64,000 nucleotides of DNA from Actinacidiphila guanduensis (GTDB lineage Bacteria; Actinomycetota; Actinomycetes; Streptomycetales; Streptomycetaceae), in NCBI RefSeq assembly GCF_900103985.1, contig NZ_FNIE01000003.1:583076-647075 (forward strand), given 5' to 3'. Position 1 is the first letter of the stretch; the number at the start of each line of letters is the position of its first letter. The translations under genes were made by a program, and so were the position numbers. Below are positions 37,237-46,141 of this stretch, piece after piece. The notes beneath the pieces are model-generated. The model did no database searches, was not told the DNA's origin, and was given only the letters and a program-made list of their open reading frames with translations.

Positions 37237-38421
37237 TCAGCCGGCCAGCGCCTGGCGGAGGTCGGCGACGAGGTCGTCCAGCGCCTCGATGCCCACCGAG
37301 ATGCGGACAAGGTCGGAGGGGACCTCCAGCGCGGAGCCCGCCACGGAGGCGTGCGTCATCCGCCCGGGGTGCTCGATCAGCGACTCGACGCCGCCGAGGG
37401 ACTCGCCGAGCGTGAACAGCCGCGCCCGGTTGCACACCTCGACCGCCGCCTGCTCGCCGCCCTCCACGCGGAAGGACACCATGCCGCCGAAGCCCTTCAT
37501 CTGCTTGGCGGCGACCTCGTGGCCGGGGTGCTCGGGCAGCCCCGGGTAGTAGACACGGGTGACCTTCGGGTGCGCGGCGAGCATCTCGGCGATCCGCCCG
37601 GCGTTGTCGCTGTGCCGGTCCATGCGCACCGCGAGCGTCTTCAGCCCGCGCATCACCAGCCAGGCGTCGAAGGGGCCGGCCACCGCGCCCATCGCGTTCT
37701 GGTGGTAGGCCAGCTCCTCGCCGAGCGCGGCGTCGGAGGTGACCAGGGCGCCGCCGACCACGTCGGAGTGCCCGCCCATGTACTTGGTCATGGAGTGCAC
37801 GACGACGTCCGCGCCGAGGGCGAGCGGCTGCTGCAGGTAGGGGCTGGCGAAGGTGTTGTCCACCACCAGGCGCACCCCCGCGTGCCGGGCCACCCCGGCC
37901 AGGGCCGCGATGTCGGTGATGCCGAGCAGCGGGTTGGAGGGGGTCTCCACCCAGATCAGCTGCGTCTCGGGCCGCACCGCGTCACGCACCGCCTGCACGT
38001 CGGAGGTGTCGGCCACCGACCACTGCACGCCCCACCGCTCGACGACCTTCGCGAACAGCCGGAAGGTGCCGCCGTAGGCGTCGTCGGGGATGACGACGTG
38101 GTCGCCGGGCGAGAGCACCGTACGCAGCAGGCAGTCCTCGGCGGCGAGCCCGGAGGCGAAGGCGAGACCGCGCCGGCCGCCTTCCAGCGCGGCGAGGTTC
38201 TCCTCCAGGGCGCTGCGGGTCGGGTTGGCCGAGCGGCTGTACTCGTAGCCGCCGCGCAGCCCGCCGACCCCGTCCTGCTTGTACGTGGACACCTGGTAGA
38301 TCGGCGTCACCACGGCACCGGTGGCGGCGTCGGCCGGCTGACCGGCGTGGATCGCCAGGGTCTCGAAGTGCCGGTAGGGGTGCTCGTCGTTCTGCCGGGT
38401 GGGCTGATCGCTGTCGCTCAT
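37237..38421 (-). CDS. metB: cystathionine gamma-synthase / gamma-lyase family enzyme
   Basis: 394 residues. Cys/Met metabolism PLP enzyme: YEYSRSANPTRSALEENLAALEGG, ASGLAAEDCLL, the LVVDNTFASPYLQQPL segment and VVHSMTKYMGGHSDVVGG with the PLP lysine at about 213. It makes cystathionine from an activated homoserine and cysteine; some actinobacterial members also act in the reverse pathway, so the physiological direction is not certain. ATG 38421 has no ribosome-binding site and lies 7 bases after TAGGCT (38434-38429), suggesting a leaderless transcript. Confidence 0.93.
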   Translation of the reverse strand: MSDSDQPTRQNDEHPYRHFETLAIHAGQPADAATGAVVTPIYQVSTYKQDGVGGLRGGYEYSRSANPTRSALEENLAALEGGRRGLAFASGLAAEDCLLRTVLSPGDHVVIPDDAYGGTFRLFAKVVERWGVQWSVADTSDVQAVRDAVRPETQLIWVETPSNPLLGITDIAALAGVARHAGVRLVVDNTFASPYLQQPLALGADVVVHSMTKYMGGHSDVVGGALVTSDAALGEELAYHQNAMGAVAGPFDAWLVMRGLKTLAVRMDRHSDNAGRIAEMLAAHPKVTRVYYPGLPEHPGHEVAAKQMKGFGGMVSFRVEGGEQAAVEVCNRARLFTLGESLGGVESLIEHPGRMTHASVAGSALEVPSDLVRISVGIEALDDLVADLRQALAG

Positions 38422-38651
38422 GCCGCCGAGCCTAACCGGCCACGGCGGCGCGATGTCGCACCCGCGGTGCCCCGCGGGCGGCCGGGCGGGGGTTGGTGGG
38501 CGGCCCTGCGGGCGGACGGTGGGGCGGAGTGCGGGAATCCGGAGGCGGCGTTCATCCGGTGGCCGTATGATCCGCTGGCGATCGAACGGCGGTTCCCGTG
38601 GGGGCGGGGCCGCGGTGGGGTTCTTCGACGTCCCGGGGGGGACCAGCACTC

Positions 38652-40925
38652 ATGGCACGTGCCACATCCGACTCTTCGTCCATGCCCGGATCCGGGCCGC
38701 GGCCCGAGGCCGGTACCGCCGCCGCAGGGAAAGCGCCGCCGGAAGCCGGGCCCGGCACCGTAGGGGAAACGGCGCCCGAAGCCGGGCCGTACGGTCCCGG
38801 CGCACCCGCGTACGGCCCCGGGCCGGGCGTGGCTCCGGTCGCCGCCCCCGCGGCCGTACCCGGCACCCCGTCGGTGGCCGCGCCCGTCGCTGCGCCCGTC
38901 CCCGCGTCCGCATCCGCGCCTGGGGCCGCCGCTGCCACGTTCCGCGCCTTCCGGGCGCTGCTGCTGCTCGCCGGGTTCTATCTGATGGGTGTGGTGCTGC
39001 TGGCCGCGGTGCTGGGGCTCGACACCTTCCTCGTCGTCGCCGGGCTCAAGGGCCACGCGGTGCTCGCCGTGGTCAAGCTGGTGGCGGTGTCGCTGGCGGT
39101 GACCGTGCCGATCGTGCGCGGGATGTTCGCCTTCCGGCGGCCGCGCGCGGACGGCCCGGCCGGGGTGCCGGTCACGCCCGGGGAGCAGCCCGAGCTGTGG
39201 GCGGAGGTGCGCGCCGCCGCCCGTGCCGCCGGCACCCGCCCGCCGGACACGCTCACCCTCACCGGGGACGTCAACGCGGCCGTCGGTGAGCGCGCCCACC
39301 TGCTCGGCCTGATCCGCGGCAAGCGCCGCATGTACCTGGGCGTCCCGCTGCTCACCGGACTCACGCTGCCGCGGCTGCGCTCGGTGCTGGCCCACGAGTT
39401 CGGACACTACGGCCACCAGGACACGCGGCTGTCCGGCGTCACGATGCGCGGCCGCGAGGGTGTCCTGCGCACGGTGGACGCCTTCGGTGCGAGCGCGCGC
39501 GGCGGCAACCGGCTGCACGTGGCGGTCGGCAACCTGTACGTGCGCTACGCCCGTATGTACCTGCGGGTCTCGCAGTCCGTCGCCCGCCGTCAGGAGCTGG
39601 CCGCGGACCAGGTCGCCGCGCGGCTGGGCGGGCGCGACACCACCGCGGCGGCGCTGCGCGAGATCCCGGCGCTGAGCGGGGCGTTCGACTTCTACGTCGA
39701 GCGGTACGCCACCGCGGGCTGGGACAGCGCGCTGCTGCCACCGGCCGGGGAGTTCTACGGCGGCTTCCGCCGGCTGCTCGCCGATCCCGAACGAGCCGCC
39801 GAGGTGGCCGCGTTGCGCGCCGATCTGCCCGCCGAACCGCTCTTGCCGTACGACTCCCACCCGCCGATCGCCGACCGGGTCCGCCTGATTGAGTCCCTTC
39901 CGCCGGACGGCCGCCCCGACGACCCCGCTGCCCCCCTCGCCCTGAGCCTCCTGCGCTCCCCCGCCGCCGTCCTGACCGCCCTCGAATCGGCCACCCTGGT
40001 CGACCGCGCGGCCGCCATGCACCGCGTCCCCTGGGCCCAGCTGGCCGAACACGCGGGCCGCGCGGCAAGCCTGAAGCGGGCGGAGCCGCTGCGGGCGGCG
40101 ATGTCAGCCGGGGCCTCGGCGCGGCCGGCGCACGCGGGGTGGGCGCGGCCGCCGGGCAGTGGGGTCGCCGCAGCAGCGTGGGGCAAGGGGCCGAGCTCGA
40201 CTGTGACAGGGCCGGTAACTCCGCTGCCGGGCAAGGGTGTTGCGGGCGGGCCTGGTGGGTGGGCGGCTCCGGCCGGCCGTGCTGGTGCTGCGGGAGGTGC
40301 TGTCTCGCTGGACGCCGTACTCGCTGAGATCGAGGCCGGGCGGCTGTGGGCGATTGCCGAGCGGCTGCCGAAGTCGAAGGAGGCGGGCGCGGCGACCGGG
40401 CGCGCGGCGCGCGAGTTCGCCCGCGGCACCCTGGTGGACGCCCTCATCGGCCTGGTCGACGCTTCGACGGCCCGCTTCGAACTCTCCTGGTCCGCCGGCC
40501 CGGTCCGCCGCGTTCGCCCGGCCCGCTTCGACACGGCGCTGCGCCCGGCAGTCGAGGCCGCTGTCGCCGACCTCCCGGACACGGCCCCTTTGCGCGCGCT
40601 GCTCGCTGCCGCAACGGGTCCGCAGCCCACGGGAGTTCAGCCCCCGTACGAAGCAAGCCCCGCGCCCGGCCCCGAGATCGGGCTCCCGGCACCGGGCTCC
40701 GGCACGGCACCGGCCGCACCTGCCCGCCCCGCCGCACAGCCGAGCCGAGCCGCCGCCCCGGACTTTCCTTCCACCACGCCGAGCCCGCGGCACCCTTCCG
40801 GCGCGCAGCCGGCCGAGCCCGGCACCGTACCCGTCCGCGAGGGCGGGATCGCTGATCCCCGGGTCGGCGGGTGGCCGGGCCGCGGTGAAGCCGACGACGA
40901 CCATCTGAACGGACCCCGCTCGTGA
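38652..40925 (+). CDS. M48-family zinc metalloprotease with long low-complexity tail
   Basis: 757 residues. The N-terminal about 95 residues are Pro/Ala/Gly-rich. Two transmembrane helices follow (LLLLAGFYLMGVVLLAAVLG and VVKLVAVSLAVTVPIV). The zinc motif HEFGH is at 248-252, with the third ligand Glu expected in RRQELAADQVAARLGG. Relatives are HtpX/Ste24-like membrane proteases. The C-terminal half beyond residue about 440 is low-complexity with a small conserved patch (LDAVLAEIEAGRLWAIAERL). It overlaps the next gene by four bases (GTGA), so the pair is translationally coupled. A leading run of Gs serves as a weak ribosome-binding site. Confidence 0.88.
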   Translation: MARATSDSSSMPGSGPRPEAGTAAAGKAPPEAGPGTVGETAPEAGPYGPGAPAYGPGPGVAPVAAPAAVPGTPSVAAPVAAPVPASASAPGAAAATFRAFRALLLLAGFYLMGVVLLAAVLGLDTFLVVAGLKGHAVLAVVKLVAVSLAVTVPIVRGMFAFRRPRADGPAGVPVTPGEQPELWAEVRAAARAAGTRPPDTLTLTGDVNAAVGERAHLLGLIRGKRRMYLGVPLLTGLTLPRLRSVLAHEFGHYGHQDTRLSGVTMRGREGVLRTVDAFGASARGGNRLHVAVGNLYVRYARMYLRVSQSVARRQELAADQVAARLGGRDTTAAALREIPALSGAFDFYVERYATAGWDSALLPPAGEFYGGFRRLLADPERAAEVAALRADLPAEPLLPYDSHPPIADRVRLIESLPPDGRPDDPAAPLALSLLRSPAAVLTALESATLVDRAAAMHRVPWAQLAEHAGRAASLKRAEPLRAAMSAGASARPAHAGWARPPGSGVAAAAWGKGPSSTVTGPVTPLPGKGVAGGPGGWAAPAGRAGAAGGAVSLDAVLAEIEAGRLWAIAERLPKSKEAGAATGRAAREFARGTLVDALIGLVDASTARFELSWSAGPVRRVRPARFDTALRPAVEAAVADLPDTAPLRALLAAATGPQPTGVQPPYEASPAPGPEIGLPAPGSGTAPAAPARPAAQPSRAAAPDFPSTTPSPRHPSGAQPAEPGTVPVREGGIADPRVGGWPGRGEADDDHLNGPRS

Positions 40926-41938
40926 CCTTCTTCGACCTGTTCCGCAGTCCTCGCGCTCTCCGTAACAAGGGCGCCCTGCCGCCGGCCCCGCCTGCTCCCG
41001 GCATGCTGCCGCCCGAGCGCCAGATGACGGAGGGCGTGCTCCCGCCCGACCCCGCGAAGACGGCCGCCGCCGACGCCGCACGCGCGGGCGACTGGTCGCG
41101 GGCGGCCGATCTCTTCACCGCGATCGGCGAGGACTGGGAGCGGCGGGCCTCGCTGGTGTACGCGCTCGGGCGGGTCGCCGCCGAGGACGACGGCTGGCTC
41201 CGGCAGTGGCAGCAGGCCCGCCCCGACGACCCCGGGGCGGCCCTCGTCGAGGCGGACGGCCTGATCCGCCTCGCCTGGAAGCTGCGCGGCGGTCAGAGCG
41301 CGGCCGGTACGACGCCGGAGCAGTTCGGGGGGTTCCGCCGGGTGCTGCCGCAGGCCGAGGCCGCGTGCCGCCGTGCGGCGGAGCTGGCGGCGCCGAACGA
41401 CCCGACGCCGTACGCCGTGGAGCTGCCCGCCGCGTACGGGCTGGGCTACTCGCACGAGCGGATGCGCGCGCTGTTCACCGAGGTGGTGATCCGGGACCCG
41501 CACCACCAGTCGGCCCACGACAGCGCCCTGCAGTACTGGTGCGGCAAGTGGCGGGGGTCGAAGGAGCTGGCGGACTCCTTCGCCCGGCAGGCAGCCGCGT
41601 ACGCCCCGGCCGGCGCCGGGCTCAGCCGGTTGCCGCTGACCAGCTGGTTCGAGCACCGCCCGTTCCTCAAGGCGTCGCCCGACGACCGCTCCCCCGAGCT
41701 GACCGCCCTCATCGACGCGGGCCTCGCCGACGCCGCCGCGGCCACCCACGAGACGGTCGGCGTCCGCATGCTGCGCCACCTCCTCGCGTACTACCTCTAC
41801 CGGCAGCAGCGCTACGCGGAGGCGGTGGAGCAGTTCCGCCACGTGGACGGGTGGATCGGGGCCACGCCTTGGCGCTACGCGGCACGTACGGGGGCGTACT
41901 ACTGCTTGCTGCGCGACAACGCGTTTCGCTCCGCTTAG
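40922..41938 (+). CDS. hypothetical helical-repeat protein coupled to the M48 protease
   Basis: 338 residues, soluble, Ala- and Leu-rich with TPR-like helical pairs (AARAGDWSRAADLFTAIGEDW; RRAAELAAPNDPTPYAVELPAAY; LLAYYLYRQQRYAEAVEQFRHV). No named family recognised with certainty. The GTG at 40922 overlaps the protease stop, so both are made from one message; an adaptor or substrate-binding partner is inferred. Repeats begin 60 bases after the stop. Confidence 0.8.
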   Translation: MTFFDLFRSPRALRNKGALPPAPPAPGMLPPERQMTEGVLPPDPAKTAAADAARAGDWSRAADLFTAIGEDWERRASLVYALGRVAAEDDGWLRQWQQARPDDPGAALVEADGLIRLAWKLRGGQSAAGTTPEQFGGFRRVLPQAEAACRRAAELAAPNDPTPYAVELPAAYGLGYSHERMRALFTEVVIRDPHHQSAHDSALQYWCGKWRGSKELADSFARQAAAYAPAGAGLSRLPLTSWFEHRPFLKASPDDRSPELTALIDAGLADAAAATHETVGVRMLRHLLAYYLYRQQRYAEAVEQFRHVDGWIGATPWRYAARTGAYYCLLRDNAFRSA

Positions 41939-41999
41939 GCAGGCGGGGGTTCTTCTCGCCGTTGGGGTTCCCCGCCGTTGCCGACTGCCGCGCCGATGT

Positions 42000-42350
42000 G
42001 GCTTGTCGCGCAGTTCCTCCCCCAGAGCTTCGCCTGGGGGTGCCCCCAGCGCCCCCTAACAACGGCAACCCGCCGTAGGGGCTTCTCCGCGTCCCCGGCC
42101 GCAGGCCGGTCCTGGGCTGGTCGCGCAGTTCCCCGCGCCCCTGGGTGGTACGGGGCTCGCTTTGCGCGCAAGGGCAGGCTGTACAGGGGCGCGGGGAACT
42201 GCGCGACCAGTCGGAGGAGCCCTGCACGCGGCGACGGCGGCGAACCCCAACGGCGATTAGCCGCCCCATCGCCCAATCGCCGCTGCACGCGGCGGCGACG
42301 GCGAACCCCAGCGGCGATTAGCCGCCCCGTAGCCGAATCGCCGCGGCGGG
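42000..42350. repeat. intergenic hairpin repeats plus a 61-base tandem duplication
   Basis: It contains the GTCGCGCAGTTCC arm followed by CCCCCAGAGCTTCGCCTGGG (42007-42040), then a complete element at about 42118-42210. There the arm GGTCGCGCAGTTCCCCGCG and its reverse complement enclose a core with CTTTGCGCGCAAG. At 42224 and 42285 a 61-base unit with GGCGATTAGCCGCCCC is repeated. No gene is supported between 41939 and 42377. Confidence 0.85.
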
Positions 42351-42377
42351 GAGCCGCCCCCGCCCACAGGGGACCGC

Positions 42378-43061
42378 TCAGCTCGGGGTCGACTCCCGCA
42401 CCGTCAGGGTGCCCTTGCGGATCGTGGCGAGGCGGGGGGCCCGTTTGGCGATCGCCGAGTCGTGGGTGACGATCACGAACGTGAGGCCGCGGTCGCGCCA
42501 GAGGCCCTCCAGCAGGGACATGATGTCGTCCCGCGTGGCCTCGTCGAGGTTGCCCGTGGGCTCGTCGGCGAGGAGGACCTTGGGCTGTTTGACCAGGGCG
42601 CGGGCGATGGCGACGCGCTGCTGCTGGCCGCCGGACAACTCCGAGGGCAGGTGCGACAGGCGCTCGCCGAGGCCCACCGACTCCAGTGCCTCGGCGGCCT
42701 GTTGGCGCCGCTGCCCGGGGTGGACACCGAGCGGCACCAGCGCCGTCTCCACGTTCTCCTGAGCGGTGAGGGTGGGGATCAGGTTGAAGCTCTGGAAGAT
42801 GAACCCGATCTGCTGGGCCCGCACGCGGGTCAGCCGGGTCTCGCCGAGGCGGGCCAGGTCGGTGCCGTCGAGCAGCACCGAGCCGTTGGTGGGGCGGTCC
42901 AGGCCGCCGAGCATCTGCAGCAGCGTGGACTTGCCGCCGCCGGTGGGGCCCTGGATGACGAGCTGGTCGCCGTCGGCGATGGCGAGGTCGATGCCGCGCA
43001 GGGCGTCGACGGTGTCCTTGCCCCGCCGGTAGCGCTTGGTGACGCCGGTGAGCTGGTACAT
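42378..43061 (-). CDS. MacB/LolD-type ABC transporter ATPase
   Basis: 227 residues. Walker A GPTGGGKST (38-46; Thr in place of the usual Ser or Asn after Pro), signature LSGGQQQRVAIARAL and Walker B VLLADEPTGNLDE. The LolD/MacB/FtsE clade works with FtsX-like permeases in mechanotransmission or lipoprotein and peptide export. ATG 43061 has GGAG upstream. Transcribed together with the permease gene 54 bases upstream of it. Confidence 0.94.
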   Translation of the reverse strand: MYQLTGVTKRYRRGKDTVDALRGIDLAIADGDQLVIQGPTGGGKSTLLQMLGGLDRPTNGSVLLDGTDLARLGETRLTRVRAQQIGFIFQSFNLIPTLTAQENVETALVPLGVHPGQRRQQAAEALESVGLGERLSHLPSELSGGQQQRVAIARALVKQPKVLLADEPTGNLDEATRDDIMSLLEGLWRDRGLTFVIVTHDSAIAKRAPRLATIRKGTLTVRESTPS

Positions 43062-43115
43062 GGGGTGAACTCCTGCGGAGGTCGCGGTCGTTGGGGAGTG
43101 CGGAGCGACAGGCCC

Positions 43116-44564
43116 TTACTCGACCCGGCGCAGCGCGTCGGCCGGGCGGAGGCGCGAGGCGCGCCAGCCACCGAAGGTGCCGGCGATCAGGCCGCCGCCG
43201 AGGGCGAGCAGGACGGCGAGCACGATGGTGGCGACGCTCACCGGCGCGGTCAGCGCGATGTCGACGGTCCTGGCGGCTGCCTGCCGGGCGCCGCCGCCGA
43301 ACCCGCCGGGTCCACCGCCGCCAGGGGCCGAACCCCCGCCGCCGAGCTGGGCGGTGAGGGTGGGGCTGATCGCGGTGACGGCGTAGGCGCCGGCCAGGCC
43401 GAGCGCAATACCGAGGGCGCCGCCGATCAGCCCGTTGACCAGGGCCTCGCCCATCACCTGCCGGGTGACCCGGCCGCTCTTCCAGCCGAGCGCCTTGAGC
43501 GTGCCGAACTCGCGCACCCGGCGGCTGACCGCGGAGGAGGTGAGCAGTCCGGCGACGAGGAAGGCGGCGATCAGGACCGCGATCGACAGCCAGCGCCCGA
43601 CGTTGGAGGCGAGCGAGGAGGCGGTGGACAGCGAGCCGGAGACGGTGGAGGCGAGGTCGGCGGAGGTGGTGACGGTGGTGCCGGGCACGTCCTTCTGGAT
43701 CGCGGACTTCACCGCGGAGATCTGCTGGGAGTCGGACGCCTTGACGTAGACGGTGGTGATCTTGTCCTTGGCGTCCGCGAGCGTCTGGGCCCGGGACAGC
43801 GGCAGGTAGACGTCGGCGGCCGCGTCGCCGCTGTCCGCGGTGGAGATGCCGACGACCTTGAACTTGGTTCCCTTGATGGTCAGTTGGGAGCCGACCGCGA
43901 TCTTGTTCTGCTTGGCGTAGGAGGCGTCGACGACGGCGTCGGCGGCCTTGGCGTCCGCCGCCGTCAGCCCCGCACCGGAGGTGATCTTGGAGGAGCTGAG
44001 CGGGCCGAGGGTGAGGTCGGAGACGTCCACGCCGTAGACGGAGTAGCTGTTGGCGTCGAACTGGGCGCCGCCGCCACGGACTTGGCCCTGCGGGGACTGG
44101 CCGCCGCCAGGACCGCCCTGGCTCGAACCCTGGCCCGACCCCTGGCCCGGCTGGAACTGCCCTTGCGTGAAGGTGCCGTTGATCTTCAGCACCTGCAGGT
44201 TGAGCCCGCCGACGGCCTTGGCCACGTGCGGCTGGGCCCCGACCTCGGTCGCAGTGGAGGACGCCAGCGTCTGGAAGCCCTGGACCAGGACCCGGTCGCT
44301 GCTCTGCGAGCTTCCCGAACTGTTCGCGTTGAAGTTGAACTGGGGACGGGTGGTGGCGCTCGCCGCCGAGGCCGCCTTGGTGACCGTCATGTCGGTGCCC
44401 AGCCCGTACAGGGACTTGAGCACCTTGCCCTGGGCCTGGTCCATCCCGGAGGAGACCGAGTCGACGGTGATCACGAGGCCGATGCCGAGCGCGAGGCCGA
44501 GGGCGACCACGAGTGCCGCCTTGCGGCGGCGGCGCAACTCGCGCCGCAGATAGGTGAAGAACAT
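43116..44564 (-). CDS. FtsX/MacB-like ABC permease
   Basis: 482 residues. MacB topology: one N-terminal transmembrane helix (KAALVVALGLALGIGLVITVD), a large extracellular MacB_PCD domain (about 45-330) with a Gly/Gln/Ser-rich loop, then three C-terminal helices, the last near GGGLIAGTFGGWRASRLRPADALR. A second Gly-rich loop lies at about 425-445. It forms the membrane part of the transporter with the ATPase downstream. ATG 44564 has GAGGAA upstream. Upstream codons to 44657 appear non-coding. Confidence 0.92.
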   Translation of the reverse strand: MFFTYLRRELRRRRKAALVVALGLALGIGLVITVDSVSSGMDQAQGKVLKSLYGLGTDMTVTKAASAASATTRPQFNFNANSSGSSQSSDRVLVQGFQTLASSTATEVGAQPHVAKAVGGLNLQVLKINGTFTQGQFQPGQGSGQGSSQGGPGGGQSPQGQVRGGGAQFDANSYSVYGVDVSDLTLGPLSSSKITSGAGLTAADAKAADAVVDASYAKQNKIAVGSQLTIKGTKFKVVGISTADSGDAAADVYLPLSRAQTLADAKDKITTVYVKASDSQQISAVKSAIQKDVPGTTVTTSADLASTVSGSLSTASSLASNVGRWLSIAVLIAAFLVAGLLTSSAVSRRVREFGTLKALGWKSGRVTRQVMGEALVNGLIGGALGIALGLAGAYAVTAISPTLTAQLGGGGSAPGGGGPGGFGGGARQAAARTVDIALTAPVSVATIVLAVLLALGGGLIAGTFGGWRASRLRPADALRRVE

Positions 44565-44867
44565 CCGATTCCTCGTCGTTGGCAGGTGGGTGGCGGTCGG
44601 CTCCGGAAAGGGAGCCCCGCTGCCGTGCCACGCTAGGAACCGGCGCTGAGGGCGCACTGAGGTCGAGGTGAGCGTGTGCTGAGTTCTACCGCGCGGAGAT
44701 GAGGCCCGGCTGAACCGGGGATGATTTCTTCCTTGGACAGTCCGCTATGGGCCTGTCCACAGGCCGTTCCCAGGTCCGGCCGGGACTCTTCTCCGTTGGG
44801 TTGTGTCCGCGGCCGGGCCGCGGTCCGGCCCGCGGCGGAGCGCGTCGCGCCGCGGGCCGCCGAGGGG
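44565..44867. other. intergenic region between xylA and the ABC permease gene
   Basis: Apart from the xylA terminator (44827-44858), the region contains a 7-base inverted repeat GGCCTGT-CC-ACAGGCC (44750-44765) and a less GC-rich stretch near 44680-44750 that probably holds the permease promoter. No gene is supported. Confidence 0.5.
44827..44858 (-). terminator. terminator hairpin after xylA
   Basis: Arms GGCCCGCGGCG (44827-44837) and CGCCGCGGGCC (44848-44858) pair perfectly over a 10-base loop, ten bases past the xylA stop codon. Confidence 0.75.
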
Positions 44868-46049
44868 TCAGCGCACGCCGGTGAGGTGGTCCATCGCGAG
44901 CTGGTCGAGCGCCTCGAAGGCCATGCCGCGGGCGGCCAGGCCGTCGGCGTCGAAGTCCTCGTAGGCGCTGCGGTCGGCGAGCAGGTCGGCCAGCGTCTCG
45001 CCGGCGGCCAGGGTCGGGCGGGCCAGGTCGTCCAGGCGCGAGGCGCGCAGCGCCTCCTGGACGGCCGGGTCGGCGCGGAAGGCGGCGGCGCGCTCCTTGA
45101 GGATCAGGTAGTTGCGCATGCAGCCGGCCGCCGACGCCCACACGCCGTCGTAGTCCTCGGTCCGCGGCGGCTTGAAGTCGAAGTGCCGCGGGCCCTCGTA
45201 GCCGCCCCGCTCCAGCAGGTCGACCAGCCAGAAGGCGGAGCGCAGGTCACCGGCGCCGAAGCGCAGGTCCTGGTCGTACTTGATGCCGCTCTGGCCGTTG
45301 AGGTCGATGTGGAAGAGCTTGCCGTGCCACAGCGCCTGGGCGATGCCGTGCGGGAAGTTCAGGCCGGCCATCTGCTCGTGGCCCACCTCGGGGTTGACGC
45401 CGACGAGCTCGGGCCGCTCCAGGGAGTTGATGAACGCCAGCGCGTGGCCGACGGTGGGCAGCAGGATGTCGCCGCGCGGCTCGTTGGGCTTGGGCTCCAC
45501 GGCGAACCGCAGGTCGTAGCCCTGCTCGGTGACATACTGGCCGAGGATGTCGAAGGCTTCCTTCATCCGGTCCAGCGCGACGCGCACGTCCTTGGCGGCA
45601 CCGGACTCGGCGCCCTCCCGGCCGCCCCAGGCGACGTACGTGGTGGCGCCCAGCTCCACCGCGAGGTCGATGTTGCGGATGACCTTGCGCAGCGCGTAGC
45701 GGCGGACCTCGCGGTCGTTGGCGGTGAAGCCGCCGTCCTTGAACACCGGGTGGGTGAACAGGTTGGTGGTGGCCATCGGCACCTTCATGCCGGTGGCGTC
45801 CAGCGCCTGCCGGAAGCGCTTGACGATCGCGTCCCGCTCGGCGTCCGAGGAGCCGAAGGGGATCAGGTCGTCGTCGTGGAAGGTCACGCCGTACGCGCCC
45901 AGCTCGGCGAGGCGGTTGACGGACTCGACGGGGTCCAGCGGCGCGCGGGTGGCGTCGCCGAAGGGGTCACGGCCCTGCCAGCCGACCGTCCACAGGCCGA
46001 AGGTGAACTTGTGCTCGGGGGTAGGGGTGAGGTTCGTCTCGGAAGACAT
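44868..46049 (-). CDS. xylA: xylose isomerase, class I
   Basis: 393 residues, close to the 388 of well-studied Streptomyces enzymes. It interconverts D-xylose and D-xylulose (and glucose/fructose). Active-site His58 lies in [19 protein letters not shown] carries the metal-bridging Glu and Lys; [20 protein letters not shown] carries further metal-binding Asp residues. It is divergent from xylB across a 92-base region with a palindromic operator candidate. ATG 46049 has AGGAG upstream. Confidence 0.97.
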   Translation of the reverse strand: MSSETNLTPTPEHKFTFGLWTVGWQGRDPFGDATRAPLDPVESVNRLAELGAYGVTFHDDDLIPFGSSDAERDAIVKRFRQALDATGMKVPMATTNLFTHPVFKDGGFTANDREVRRYALRKVIRNIDLAVELGATTYVAWGGREGAESGAAKDVRVALDRMKEAFDILGQYVTEQGYDLRFAVEPKPNEPRGDILLPTVGHALAFINSLERPELVGVNPEVGHEQMAGLNFPHGIAQALWHGKLFHIDLNGQSGIKYDQDLRFGAGDLRSAFWLVDLLERGGYEGPRHFDFKPPRTEDYDGVWASAAGCMRNYLILKERAAAFRADPAVQEALRASRLDDLARPTLAAGETLADLLADRSAYEDFDADGLAARGMAFEALDQLAMDHLTGVR

Positions 46050-46074
46050 CGCGGTCGGCTCCTATTCGTCAGAC

Positions 46075-46092
46075 TGTTGAACAAATTAGTAT
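46075..46092. promoter_or_regulatory. xylA-xylB divergent control region
   Basis: The odd palindrome TGTTGAACA (46075-46083) lies in an A/T-rich island unusual for this window and is followed by TAGTAT (46087-46092), a good -10 box for xylB. The ROK regulator encoded downstream of xylB is the likely ligand. Confidence 0.6.
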
Positions 46093-46141
46093 GCGAGCCC
46101 GATGATGGGAAGTGGGCACTCCACGAAAGGACCGGGATCAC

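Noticed and set aside
42378..44564. MacB-type pair as a bacteriocin or antibiotic cluster
   Set aside because: No precursor peptide, biosynthetic enzyme or two-component regulator is adjacent; such transporters are common housekeeping genes.
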